Part shown: positions 6,787 through 15,384 of the stretch, one piece after another
How the letters are laid out: each line of letters begins with the position of its first letter
Position numbering within the stretch: position 1 is the stretch's first letter
DNA from: Bifidobacterium rousetti
GTDB lineage: Bacteria; Actinomycetota; Actinomycetes; Actinomycetales; Bifidobacteriaceae
Reading direction: 5' to 3'
Length of the DNA: 64,000 nt
NCBI RefSeq assembly: GCF_008698235.1
Contig: NZ_PEBH01000001.1
Span: forward strand, 349,617-413,616
Notes under the pieces: model-generated
Database searches by the model: none
Told to the model about the DNA's origin: nothing
Seen by the model: only the letters and a program-made list of their open reading frames with translations
Translations under genes and position numbers: made by a program

Positions 6787-8703
6787 ATGGCAGAAGGTAG
6801 TACCGGAAGGCGGCGGTTTTCGGACAAGTGGGGTAAGCACGAGCTCGATGTGCTGGCCGTGTTGTCATCCGCGTTCCCGCAGTGGCTCACCTCACGTCAG
6901 ATCGCCCAGCGAGTGAAGGCGTACGCCGATTCCTACGGAGAGCTGGCGGATCAGGCGGCCAAGGCGGCGTTCGCCAAGCAGTTCCAGCGTGACCGCGCCA
7001 AGCTCGCGGCCATGGGCATCGCCATCGAATCGCGCCAGCCCGAATACTCGTCCAAGTCCGAGGGGCAGGATTTCGCCTCGTACCGTCTGCAGCTCGGCGA
7101 CGAACCCCGTGTGCGTCTGCGCTTCGATCCGGAGGACATGCCGGTTCTGGCGGCGGCGAACTACCTCGCCCGCTCCATGTCGATGTCCAGCGAATCCGAT
7201 CAGAACGCGGGCGGCGGGCATGCGTCGCGCACCGCGCCGCGGGTGCCCCAGACTCCGATCCCCGGTCTCGGACTCGACTCGATCGCGCCCGGACTGGGCA
7301 CCCAGACCATCCCCGACGCGCTCGTCAAGGTCATCGACTCCCGTCGTTTCGCCGCGACCATCGACGTGGACGGCGAGCATATCAACGTCGCGTACACCGA
7401 TTCGGACGATCTGGCCATGTACGTGCTGGAGCATCCGGGCGCCTCGATCGTGAGCCCGCAGGAGGCCGCGGACGCGTTCCACCGCCGTCTCGTCGCCGCC
7501 GAATCGCTGGTGCTGGCCGACGTCGACGCGGAACAGCGCGCCGTCGAACTCGACGCCGCCAGCGTCGCCGCCAACGCGGACGGGGAGACCAGCGAGGACG
7601 AGGGCGCGAAACAGCGTTCCAAGAAGTCCTCGTTCCAGACCGGCAGCGAGGTGGACCGCCGCCTGCGTCTGATGCTGTTCCTCTCCGCGCATCTCGGGGA
7701 GGAGTTCTCGCTCGAGGAGCTCGCCGAGCGGTTCATCGGCCGGCCGCGCACCCCCGAGGAGCTCAAGAAGTCCGTCAATGTGATCCACAAGGACATCAAC
7801 ACGCTCACCACCGTCTCCGACGACGGCGAGATGGCCGGCAGCCAGTTCTTCGACATCGACTGGTCGCTGCTCGACGCCGAAGGCATCGTCTCGGCCACCA
7901 ACTCGCTTGGTCTGGAGCGTCTCGCGGGCATCTCCCCGCAATACCTGAGCATGCTCACGGCCTCGGTGAGCTATCTGGCCCATTCGCCCCTGCTGCCCGA
8001 CGAGCAGCGGGCACAGGCCGAAAGCCTGTACCATCGTCTGCACCAGCACGTCAAGCCGGGGCAGACGCCGTGGCTGAGCCTGACCGGATACGAGCTCGAA
8101 CCGCACAACTTCGGGGTGGTCAAGCGAGCCATCACCTCGCATTCGCTGCTTGACATGACCTATACGGACGGCGCCGGCAACACGCGCAGGCGTCTGGTCG
8201 CGCCGGTCAAGATCTATGTGGACGAGGGCGTGTATTACGTGGCCGTGTGGACGGATGTGGCCAAGGCGGCCCCGGCCGACAGGCAGGACATCGTCCTGAA
8301 GAACCCGGCCATCAACAAGGCGAACGGCAAGCCGCGCACATGGCAGGTGCTGCGCATCGCGCGCATCGAGCAGGCGAAGCTCGTCGAACCCACCACGCGT
8401 CTGGACATCCCCGACATGCCGTTGAGCGAACTGCGCAAGTGGAGCTTCGACAACGGCACGGCGGCGTCGTTCATCACCGATGCGAAGGACATGGCGTTTG
8501 TCAAGAACCTGCCGGGGGCCACCGTGGAACCGTGCGGCCAGGGCGAGAAGGTCAACCTCATCGTCTCGTCCGACTCGTGGTTCGTCGCGTTCTGCATCGC
8601 GCATGCGCGTCATATCGTCGCCGTCGCCCCGGATACCCTGCGCACGATGATCATCGCGCGAGCTCAGCGCGAGCTGAGCGTCGTGACGCGCGGCGAGGAT
8701 TGA
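6787..8703 (+). CDS. pafBC: PafBC-like fused WYL-domain transcription regulator
   Basis: The 638-residue protein is two tandem halves. The first has a winged helix (about 12-95, LDVLAVLSSAFPQWLTSRQI) and a degenerate WYL region. The second has another winged helix (about 295-360, LRLMLFLSAHLGEEFSLEEL) and a WYL domain around residues 445-500 (RRLVAPVKIYVDEGVYYVAV). The length equals mycobacterial PafB plus PafC; a natural PafBC fusion is known in Arthrobacter. PafBC activates the LexA-independent DNA damage response in actinobacteria. Synteny with helY supports the assignment. Whether it responds to DNA damage here is inference. Confidence 0.75.
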   Translation: MAEGSTGRRRFSDKWGKHELDVLAVLSSAFPQWLTSRQIAQRVKAYADSYGELADQAAKAAFAKQFQRDRAKLAAMGIAIESRQPEYSSKSEGQDFASYRLQLGDEPRVRLRFDPEDMPVLAAANYLARSMSMSSESDQNAGGGHASRTAPRVPQTPIPGLGLDSIAPGLGTQTIPDALVKVIDSRRFAATIDVDGEHINVAYTDSDDLAMYVLEHPGASIVSPQEAADAFHRRLVAAESLVLADVDAEQRAVELDAASVAANADGETSEDEGAKQRSKKSSFQTGSEVDRRLRLMLFLSAHLGEEFSLEELAERFIGRPRTPEELKKSVNVIHKDINTLTTVSDDGEMAGSQFFDIDWSLLDAEGIVSATNSLGLERLAGISPQYLSMLTASVSYLAHSPLLPDEQRAQAESLYHRLHQHVKPGQTPWLSLTGYELEPHNFGVVKRAITSHSLLDMTYTDGAGNTRRRLVAPVKIYVDEGVYYVAVWTDVAKAAPADRQDIVLKNPAINKANGKPRTWQVLRIARIEQAKLVEPTTRLDIPDMPLSELRKWSFDNGTAASFITDAKDMAFVKNLPGATVEPCGQGEKVNLIVSSDSWFVAFCIAHARHIVAVAPDTLRTMIIARAQRELSVVTRGED

Positions 8704-8820
8704 CCGTCCGCCGGTTCCGCGGTGCGGGACGGGTAAGACGGGGTGCAGACGGGATACAAGAGACACATGAGCGCAGAGCGCGGGGAGGATCGCGGCAAAT
8801 CGCGGGAGGAGGAGTGATTC

Positions 8821-9141
8821 ATGCCTTGGTGGATATGGCTGTTGCTGGTCTTGTTTATGGTCGCCATGCTCGTCATCGGCGGTGTCTACGCGCTTCGTCG
8901 CGCCATCGCGGCGCTTGGCGTCGTCTCCGAAACGGGGTCGCGGATCGGCGAGCGTCTGGAGCGCATGGGCGAACCGTCACAGGACGAGGCCGGTGATGAG
9001 GCCCCGATATTCACCCAGCCGTTGAAGACCGCAGCCGAGCGCTACGAAGACGCGCATGTCGGCGTGATCCTAAGGAAGGAAGCCAAGCGCAGCCGCCACG
9101 TCGAGGCGTGGAGGCGCTGGCGCAAGGGCGTTCTCGGATAG
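8821..9141 (+). CDS. Small single-span membrane protein between pafBC and helY
   Basis: This 106-residue protein has an N-terminal transmembrane helix (about residues 4-24, WIWLLLVLFMVAMLVIGGVYAL), then a charged cytoplasmic region rich in Arg and Glu and ending in RHVEAWRRWRKG. GGAGGAGTG precedes the ATG. It sits where tatA and tatC are found between pafC and helY in mycobacteria, but I do not see a TatA signature (no FG hinge after the helix). It abuts helY with no gap, so translation is probably coupled. The function is unknown. Confidence 0.7.
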   Translation: MPWWIWLLLVLFMVAMLVIGGVYALRRAIAALGVVSETGSRIGERLERMGEPSQDEAGDEAPIFTQPLKTAAERYEDAHVGVILRKEAKRSRHVEAWRRWRKGVLG

Positions 9142-11736
9142 ATGAGCAAGAAGAACAGCAACAGGGACAACAGCAGGAAGACCGGCGAAGGCGATCGCGC
9201 ATTGTCACCCTCGGCGAGGTATGCGGCGTTCCGCAAGCGCCGGGCCGAGGATGCGAGCGTGGCCGCGAGATTCGCGCGCACCCTCCCGTTCGAACTTGAC
9301 GACTTCCAATCGCAGGCGAACGACGCCCTCGAGGCCGGCAAGAACGTCCTCGTCGCGGCGCCCACCGGAGCCGGCAAGACGGTCGTGGCCGACTTCGCCG
9401 TCTACCTCGCGCAGGACCGTAACGTCAAGGCGTTCTACACCACACCGATCAAGGCGCTGAGCAACCAGAAGTACCACGATCTCGTCGACGTGTACGGCCC
9501 GGACAAGGTCGGCCTGCTCACCGGCGACACCTCGATCAATTCCGAGGCGGACATCGTGGTGATGACCACCGAGGTGCTGCGCAACATGCTCTACGAGCAC
9601 TCCACCACGCTCGACGCGCTGCGCTATGTGATCCTCGACGAGGTCCACTACCTCGCCGACCGGTTCCGCGGACCGGTGTGGGAGGAGGTCATCATCCACT
9701 TGCCCGAGCGCGTCCGCATCGTGGCGCTGTCCGCGACCGTGTCCAACGTCGAGGACTTCGGCAAGTGGATCTCGTCCGTCAGAGGCGGGACCGAGCTCGT
9801 CGTCTCCGAACGGCGTCCGGTCCCGCTTGAGCAGCACGTCATCGTCCAGCGCGACGACCATACGGAACCTGAGATCATCGACCTGTACCGTCGCGACGAC
9901 CACGGCGATCAGACCATGAAGCTCAACCCCGACCTCGCCGGCAGGCTCGACCAGCTCGACAGGATCGCGGCCCGCAGACAGGGCGAGGAGCGTTCGCACA
10001 AGCGTCATGACCACGGACGCAAGGGAGGCAAGGGCCGTCCGGGAGGGCAGACACGCAAGCCGGAACGGCACACGCCGCGCCGTTGGGCCGTCGTCGACGA
10101 GCTCAACTTCCTCGACATGCTGCCCGGCATCTATTTCATCTTCTCGCGCAACGGATGCGATCAGGCCGTGGAACAGTGCGTCAACGCCGGTCTCGAGCTC
10201 ACCAGCGAGCAGGAGGCGAGGCGCATCCGCACGATCGTCGACGAGATGGTCGAGGGCCAGCTTTCCCAGGCCGATCTCAAGGCGCTGGGGTTCTCCCGTT
10301 TCCGCTTCGCGCTCGAGGAGGGCTTCGCCTCCCACCACGCAGGCATGATCGCCCTGTTCCGTCAGATCGTCGAACGACTGTTCGAGGAAGGGCTGGTCAA
10401 GATGGTGTTCGCCACCGAGACGCTGGCCCTCGGCATCAACATGCCGGCCCGGTGCGTGGTGGTCGAGAAGCTCGAGAAGTTCGACGGCACAGGCCATGTG
10501 GCACTGACCCCGGGGGAGTTCACCCAGCTGACCGGACGCGCCGGACGCCGCGGCATCGACACCATCGGCCACGCGATCGTCGTCGACCACCGGGGATTCG
10601 TCCCGGCCACGGCGGCGGCGCTCTCCAGCAAGCGCGTGTACCCGCTGCATTCAAGCTTCAAGGCCACGTTCAACATGGCGGTGAACCTGCTCAACTCCAG
10701 CGACTACGAGACCAGCAGGATCACCCTCGACCACTCCTTCGCCCAGTGGGAGGCGAACGCCTCCGCATGGGAGCTCGAATCGCGGATGGCCACGCTCAAG
10801 GAGGCGATCGACGGCTACGAGAAGGCCTTCTCATGCGAGCACGGCGACTTCCGCGAGTTCATGACGCTGCGCATGCGGCTGAGCGATCTCGAGAAGACGG
10901 AACGCAACCGTCTCAAACACACCGCGTTCCGCTCCGATAGCGAACGCAGCGATGCGTTCCGCGACCTCGACCGTCGCATCGGCGACCTGCGCAAGCAGGA
11001 GCAGCACCACCCATGCCGGGAATGCCCCGACCTGCAGCAGCACCTCAAATGGGGGCATCGCTGGACGCGCGAGATGCGGGAACTGGAACGCGTGCAGGAA
11101 CGGTATGACTCGCGCACCGGATCGGTGGCCCGCCAGTTCGACCGCATCTGCGACGTGCTGACCGAACTCGGCTATCTCGAACGAAGTGGGGATCGTGATC
11201 TGCGGCTCACCGAGCATGGCCAACTGCTTCGGCGACTGTACAGCGAACAGGATGTGGTGCTCGCTCAGGCGATCCTGACCGGTGCGCTCGACCTGCTGCC
11301 GCCTGCGGGGTTGGCGGCGGTGCTGTCGCTGCTTGTCTACGAGGCCCGTCGCGGCGCCGGCGGGGAACCGCGCTACTATCCGGGATCGATCCACGGGCCG
11401 ATCGCAGTCGCGGCCGGCGAACTCAAGGCGATCCGCAATCAGGTCAGCGCCCTGTGCGAGGACCATGGGCTCGACCCGCTGCCCGATCTGGACGCCGGCA
11501 TCCTCGACATCATGTACGAGTGGGCCGACGGCGAGGACCTGTCCGAGGTGCTGCGCGGGGTCGAACTGACCGGCGGCGACTTCGTGCGCAACGCCAAGCG
11601 TCTGGCCGACGTGTTGCAGCAGATCGCGTCCGCGGAGAACTATCTCGGTCCCAACGGGAAATCGCTTGCCGAACGGGCGCGCAAGGCCGTCGAGATGGTC
11701 AACCGTGGCGTCGTGTCGTACTCCGGGGTCGACTGA
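9142..11736 (+). CDS. helY: HelY-type superfamily 2 (Ski2/Mtr4-like) helicase
   Basis: This 864-residue protein has a DExH helicase core: Walker A APTGAGKT (about residues 73-80), DEVH in ILDEVHYLADR (about 165), LSATVSN, and motif VI QLTGRAGRRGID. Between the RecA lobes is a basic Lys/Arg/Gly-rich insertion (about 290-310, KRHDHGRKGGKGRPGG). The C-terminal helical part resembles the Ski2/Mtr4 ratchet region. Actinobacterial HelY is thought to act on RNA or DNA; the substrate here is not shown. It follows the small membrane gene directly, in the same operon as pafBC by position. Confidence 0.9.
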   Translation: MSKKNSNRDNSRKTGEGDRALSPSARYAAFRKRRAEDASVAARFARTLPFELDDFQSQANDALEAGKNVLVAAPTGAGKTVVADFAVYLAQDRNVKAFYTTPIKALSNQKYHDLVDVYGPDKVGLLTGDTSINSEADIVVMTTEVLRNMLYEHSTTLDALRYVILDEVHYLADRFRGPVWEEVIIHLPERVRIVALSATVSNVEDFGKWISSVRGGTELVVSERRPVPLEQHVIVQRDDHTEPEIIDLYRRDDHGDQTMKLNPDLAGRLDQLDRIAARRQGEERSHKRHDHGRKGGKGRPGGQTRKPERHTPRRWAVVDELNFLDMLPGIYFIFSRNGCDQAVEQCVNAGLELTSEQEARRIRTIVDEMVEGQLSQADLKALGFSRFRFALEEGFASHHAGMIALFRQIVERLFEEGLVKMVFATETLALGINMPARCVVVEKLEKFDGTGHVALTPGEFTQLTGRAGRRGIDTIGHAIVVDHRGFVPATAAALSSKRVYPLHSSFKATFNMAVNLLNSSDYETSRITLDHSFAQWEANASAWELESRMATLKEAIDGYEKAFSCEHGDFREFMTLRMRLSDLEKTERNRLKHTAFRSDSERSDAFRDLDRRIGDLRKQEQHHPCRECPDLQQHLKWGHRWTREMRELERVQERYDSRTGSVARQFDRICDVLTELGYLERSGDRDLRLTEHGQLLRRLYSEQDVVLAQAILTGALDLLPPAGLAAVLSLLVYEARRGAGGEPRYYPGSIHGPIAVAAGELKAIRNQVSALCEDHGLDPLPDLDAGILDIMYEWADGEDLSEVLRGVELTGGDFVRNAKRLADVLQQIASAENYLGPNGKSLAERARKAVEMVNRGVVSYSGVD

Positions 11737-11824
11737 GGCTTTGTAGAGGCGATTGGAATACCGGAATAAAGCGCTCGTCCGAGCTGTTTCGTAATGTTGA
11801 TAGGTCTTATAAGGAGGACGTGAT

Positions 11825-12169
11825 ATGGCAGAACGCAGTCTGCGTGGCATGAGCATCGGCGCGAAGTCGCTGGAATCCGATTCGAACGTCGATTTCGCCG
11901 CGCGTGAGGAAGTCGCCTACGTATGCCCCAACGGCCACCGCACCATCCTGCCGTTCGCCGAGGGCGCCGAGGTCCCTGACGAGTGGGAGTGCCGTTGCGG
12001 CGCGACCGCGCATCGTGAGGGCGAGGACGCGGAGACCAACGAGATCGCCAAGCCGACCCGCACCCACTGGGACATGCTGCTCGAACGCCGCAGCGAGGAG
12101 GAGCTCAAGGAGCTGCTCGAGAAGCGTCTGCAGATGCACCGCGACGGCTGGATCCCCGACTACGAGTGA
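11825..12169 (+). CDS. rbpA: RNA polymerase-binding protein RbpA
   Basis: This 114-residue protein matches actinobacterial RbpA. It has an N-terminal tail with SLRGMSIGAKSLESD, a central beta domain with the zinc-type cysteines in YVCPNGHRT and ECRCGATA, a basic linker, and the C-terminal sigma-binding helices (THWDMLLERRSEEELKELLE, then GWIPDYE). RbpA binds the primary sigma factor and stabilises open promoter complexes. A strong AAGGAGGAC site precedes the ATG. A hairpin terminator follows, so it is monocistronic. Confidence 0.95.
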   Translation: MAERSLRGMSIGAKSLESDSNVDFAAREEVAYVCPNGHRTILPFAEGAEVPDEWECRCGATAHREGEDAETNEIAKPTRTHWDMLLERRSEEELKELLEKRLQMHRDGWIPDYE

Positions 12170-12193
12170 GCAGAGTGAACAGTGCATGAACGT

Positions 12194-12227
12194 TGTGCCC
12201 GGCCCGATTGGACCGGGCACATTTGTT
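12194..12227 (+). terminator. Terminator after rbpA
   Basis: A perfect 9-bp stem TGTGCCCGG/CCGGGCACA with a 10-base loop is followed by a short T-rich stretch (TTTGTT). Confidence 0.8.
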
Positions 12228-12301
12228 CCAGATGACAACGTAATCTATTCTTGGCGATTCCGCCGAATGACAACAACGAGAGACATCAGGGAGTGACACC
12301 G

Positions 12302-13018
12302 ATGGCTGAACATCCGAGGAACGTGGTCCTACTCGATCTGGACGGCACGCTCACCGATTCCGCGCCCGGCATCATCGCGGCCGTGACCGAGACCTTCAGG
12401 AAGATCGGCATGGCGGTGCCGGACGACGAGGAGCTGCATCGGTTCGTGGGCCCCGCCATCATCACCTCGCTGAAGCGCAACCATGTGCCGGAGGACAAGC
12501 TCGACGAGGCCGTCGACATCTACCGCGACTACTACGCCAACCAGAACGTGTTCGACGATCCGAACAACCCCGGTCAGAAGGTCGCCGGCCGATACGTCAA
12601 CAAGGTGTTCGACGGCATCGCCGAGCAGCTCGACATCCTGCGCACAGACGGCTACTACCTCGCCGTGGCCACCTGCAAGCCCGAATACCAGGCCAAGCCG
12701 ATCTGCGACCGCTTCGGCGTGACCCCGATGGTGTCCGGCATCTACGGCGCCAGCAAGGACAACTCGCGTCTGACCAAGGAGCAGGTCATCCGCTACTGCT
12801 TCGAGCACATCGACTTCGACGCGACCGCCGGCGACAAGGCGCTCATGGTCGGCGACCGTTGGACCGACGCCGACGGCGCGGTCGCATGCGGCCTCGACTG
12901 CCTCGGCTGCGGCTGGGGCTACGCCGAACCCGGCGAGCTCAAGGAGCACGGCTGCTACCGCATCATTGACGACATCGCCGACCTGAGCACCGCCGTCGAG
13001 GAGTACTTCGCGAAGTAG
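12302..13018 (+). CDS. gph: HAD-superfamily phosphatase (phosphoglycolate phosphatase-like)
   Basis: This 238-residue protein carries HAD motif I LLDLDGTLTDS (nucleophile and acid/base Asp), motif II around VATCKPEYQAKP, a lysine in the cap-core junction, and motif IV MVGDRWTDADGAV. A four-helix cap lies at about residues 20-90. The family hydrolyses small phosphomonoesters such as 2-phosphoglycolate; the actual substrate cannot be read from the sequence. AGGGAG precedes the ATG by about 9 bases. It stands alone after the rbpA terminator. Confidence 0.85.
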   Translation: MAEHPRNVVLLDLDGTLTDSAPGIIAAVTETFRKIGMAVPDDEELHRFVGPAIITSLKRNHVPEDKLDEAVDIYRDYYANQNVFDDPNNPGQKVAGRYVNKVFDGIAEQLDILRTDGYYLAVATCKPEYQAKPICDRFGVTPMVSGIYGASKDNSRLTKEQVIRYCFEHIDFDATAGDKALMVGDRWTDADGAVACGLDCLGCGWGYAEPGELKEHGCYRIIDDIADLSTAVEEYFAK

Positions 13019-13130
13019 GATTGAGGCGGCGTTCCCGTTGGTGGTGGCATCCCGTCAGTTGCCTGGATCGATGCTCATGCGGATGTAGGCGGCGTGTTCG
13101 CGCAGGTATTCACGCAAATATGAAAACATA

Positions 13131-13156
13131 AAAGCTCCTCACGATCTCGTGAGGAG
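13131..13156 (-). terminator. Terminator for the minus-strand DUF1963 gene
   Basis: A hairpin with arms CTCCTCACG/CGTGAGGAG is followed, on the minus strand, by CTTTTATGTTTTC. It sits 50 bases beyond the stop of the gene ending at 13206. Confidence 0.85.
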
Positions 13157-13205
13157 TTGGAGGAACGTTGTCTGTGGTGTGCTTCGGTAGCCTTGACAGC
13201 GGGAT

Positions 13206-14075
13206 TCAGTAGCAGTCCCACTGGTAGACGGCGCGGGACAGGTCCCAGGCGCGCAACGCGTCGCGGGGAATGAGGATGTGGCCGATGCCGTTGTCGCCGA
13301 GCATCATCGAGAACTCGATGCTGTCGATCTGGGCGAGCTGGACGAGGTCATCACCGTCGTCGAGCCAGTCACGCGGATCGTCCTGCGTGAACGTGGGATG
13401 GCCGCCGAGCAGGTGGCCGCCCGTTCCAAGCAACTCGAACAGCAGGTCGTCGATATCCGCGTCGTTGTCGTCATAGAGGTCGCGCGCCTCGTCCCCGAGC
13501 CGGTCGAGGCACGCGTCAATGAGATCCTCGATCCCTCGGTCGCTCGTGTCCATGGGATTGCGGATGGGGGCGCCGACGAGTTTGAAGGTGACGTCGGGAC
13601 CGCTGAACGGCAGGTCGTTGAGGTCGGACGTCCATGACGGTGCGACGACCCGCACGTCGCTGAGCAGCGGCGCGGGCAGATAGCGGATCTCCCACGGATG
13701 CTCCGCCTCGACGTCCTCGGCGATGAACAGCTGCAGCAACCCGTCCGTTGGATACCCATCCAGATGCGGCAGATCCGCGAAGTTCCACTGCGCCAACAGG
13801 AACAGGGGCGCTCCGTCTGCATCGACCGGATCGTTCCACTCCGTCGGCACCGGGTAGGGGCCGCCGTATTTCGTGTCCATCAGGGACGGCGAGGCGAGAT
13901 CCCTTTTGTCGATGTCGCGCAACGTCTGCGGATCGAGGATCGCGCTGCCGTCCGCGGCCTGCACATGCAACGCCACGGCCGGAATCGAAGTGCGTTCCCG
14001 TATCATGTCCGCGATCGTCGAGGACAGTCCTTCAATCGTCGTCACGTCATTGGTCACATCATTGTGTGTGCTCAT
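13206..14075 (-). CDS. DUF1963 (YwqG-like) protein
   Basis: This 289-residue soluble acidic protein has the YwqG layout: TKYGGPYPVPTEWN, PLFLLAQWNFADLPHLDGYP, GLLQLFIAED, and near the C-terminus GGHLLGGHPTFTQDDPR and IEFSMMLGDNGIGHILIPRD. The family's role is not established; such proteins often sit near contact-dependent or phage-related loci. The gene has its own terminator. Its start lies in a 205-base divergent region shared with the small gene at 14281. Confidence 0.8.
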   Translation of the reverse strand: MSTHNDVTNDVTTIEGLSSTIADMIRERTSIPAVALHVQAADGSAILDPQTLRDIDKRDLASPSLMDTKYGGPYPVPTEWNDPVDADGAPLFLLAQWNFADLPHLDGYPTDGLLQLFIAEDVEAEHPWEIRYLPAPLLSDVRVVAPSWTSDLNDLPFSGPDVTFKLVGAPIRNPMDTSDRGIEDLIDACLDRLGDEARDLYDDNDADIDDLLFELLGTGGHLLGGHPTFTQDDPRDWLDDGDDLVQLAQIDSIEFSMMLGDNGIGHILIPRDALRAWDLSRAVYQWDCY

Positions 14076-14247
14076 GCCGGTTCCCTTCCCGAAGTGTCCG
14101 GTACGGTTCCAGTCTACGCGGGGATCGCGTCGGATCGTACTGGTCCTGCGTGAGTGCCGTCAGTTCCGGATCCGTCGTATGCGGTGTGGATGTGCGCAAT
14201 GTGGATCTGTTATGTGATATGGGCGACATTATGGGTATGTGTCGGCC

Positions 14248-14270
14248 GTTACGTAACAATGGGTTGTTAC
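14248..14270. promoter_or_regulatory. GTTAC/GTAAC inverted repeats before the 14281 gene
   Basis: GTTACGTAAC (14248-14257) is a perfect 10-base palindrome, and GTAACAA (14253-14259) pairs with TTGTTAC (14264-14270). They lie 11 bases before the ATG, so they look like an operator or a translation-blocking hairpin. Confidence 0.35.
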
Positions 14271-14280
14271 CGTTCACAAC

Positions 14281-14559
14281 ATGTTCGTCAAACAGCATAC
14301 GAATCTTGATTATGCGGCGACGATGATCGGCGGCCCAGCCGGGGTCACGGCGAAGATCACCCGTCTGGCGCCCAGTCTTGCCTACGATGCGACGGTGGTC
14401 ATCCCGGGGTTCTATGAGTTGCCGGAAATGGTCACACGCGACGCGTCCACTGTGGACAAGAAACGCGTCATCGTGCACGGCTCCTTCGCCGGATTGCACG
14501 AGGCGTGCGCGTGGGTGGATCGGCTCACCGGATCGCTGCATCAGACCGTCGCGGCCTGA
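14281..14559 (+). CDS. Orphan small protein, paralogue of the 18891 gene
   Basis: This 92-residue protein has no recognised domain. Its core GVTAKITRLAPSLAYDATVV matches GVTARIAKLAPNLPYDASVK of the protein at 18891-19145, with the same spacing to a later VDxxxxxHxSFxxLxxAxxW block. The first ATG is chosen because it gives the same N-terminal length as the paralogue; there is no good ribosome site. It is probably cytoplasmic. Confidence 0.55.
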   Translation: MFVKQHTNLDYAATMIGGPAGVTAKITRLAPSLAYDATVVIPGFYELPEMVTRDASTVDKKRVIVHGSFAGLHEACAWVDRLTGSLHQTVAA

Positions 14560-14655
14560 TCTGCGGCCTGATCGGCCTCGATCCGACGGGTCATGTATCT
14601 GCTGTGTCTCGTCGGATCAAGACCGATCGCGGGGACGGCTGACGCTTATGAAAGG

Positions 14656-15045
14656 TCAGTTGTCGTCATCCGTATCGTCCCCGTCGTCATTATCGTCGTC
14701 GGTGTCATTCTGATTGTCATCGTTGTCGTCGTTGGCATCGTCGTCCGACGAATCGTCTGAGTCGTTGCCGTCGTCTTGATCGTCGGCATCGTCGGCGTCG
14801 TCGTTTCCTGTATCGTCCGACGCGTCTGACGCATCGTCTGAGTCATCTGCATCGTCGTCCGACGTGCTGCTGGTGTCGTCTTGATCGTCGTCGTTCGACG
14901 TGGATTGTTCGGTCTCTGATTGCGAGCCTCTAGGCGCCGGTTGCGGCGAGGATGTGGTCCCGCACGCGGATACGCCCAGTACCAGCAACAATGCCGCGGC
15001 CGCTCCGACGAATATGGTGAACATGCGTTTGATTGAACTGGTCAT
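14656..15045 (-). CDS. Lipoprotein with a long Asp-rich tail
   Basis: This 129-residue protein has a lipoprotein signal peptide (IKRMFTIFVGAAAALLLVLG) with lipobox GVSAC. After about residue 45 it is almost entirely Asp, Asn, Ser and Thr in DD-rich repeats. Such a tail is disordered, highly anionic and could bind divalent cations or act as a wall spacer. AAAGGA lies 6 bases before the ATG. No homologous domain is recognised. The underlying DNA is a GTC/GTT-type low-complexity tract prone to length change. Confidence 0.65.
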   Translation of the reverse strand: MTSSIKRMFTIFVGAAAALLLVLGVSACGTTSSPQPAPRGSQSETEQSTSNDDDQDDTSSTSDDDADDSDDASDASDDTGNDDADDADDQDDGNDSDDSSDDDANDDNDDNQNDTDDDNDDGDDTDDDN

Positions 15046-15130
15046 GGTCGATTCCTTTATCGATCGTGCCGTATGACGGCTCCCACCACGGCCGTCGTCT
15101 TTCAATCATTCCATATCCGGCCATTCCGCG

Positions 15131-15177
15131 CACCCGGCTCGACTGTGGTGTGCATCACGCATGATGCACACCGGGTG
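15131..15177. promoter_or_regulatory. Nested palindrome in a divergent intergenic region
   Basis: The 339-base region 15046-15384 between divergent genes holds no gene. It contains a perfect 11-bp inverted repeat GGTGTGCATCA/TGATGCACACC with a 4-base loop (15147-15172), flanked by CACCCGG (15131) and CCGGGTG (15171-15177). It looks like a regulator binding site for one or both flanking genes. The rest of the region shows nothing clear except AAGGAGG before 15385. Confidence 0.45.
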
Positions 15178-15384
15178 GGTGACCATACGTGGCACCGGCA
15201 TCAGGATCGAGCATTGTAGGGCTTGGCTAACGGATCTCCTCGCCTCAGCTTTCAGCGCGTGAATCCCGTGGGAACTGCGCGGGAACATGGCGGGAACTTC
15301 CATGACCGATCGTGGCGCGATCGCGTCCGCTGGGGCTAGTCTGAAAGTGGTTCCATGCATTGCCAGGATGGCAAGGAGGACGAT

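Noticed and set aside
8821..9141. Calling the small membrane protein TatA
   Set aside because: The position matches tatA in mycobacteria, but the hinge and amphipathic helix of TatA are not apparent and no tatC follows.
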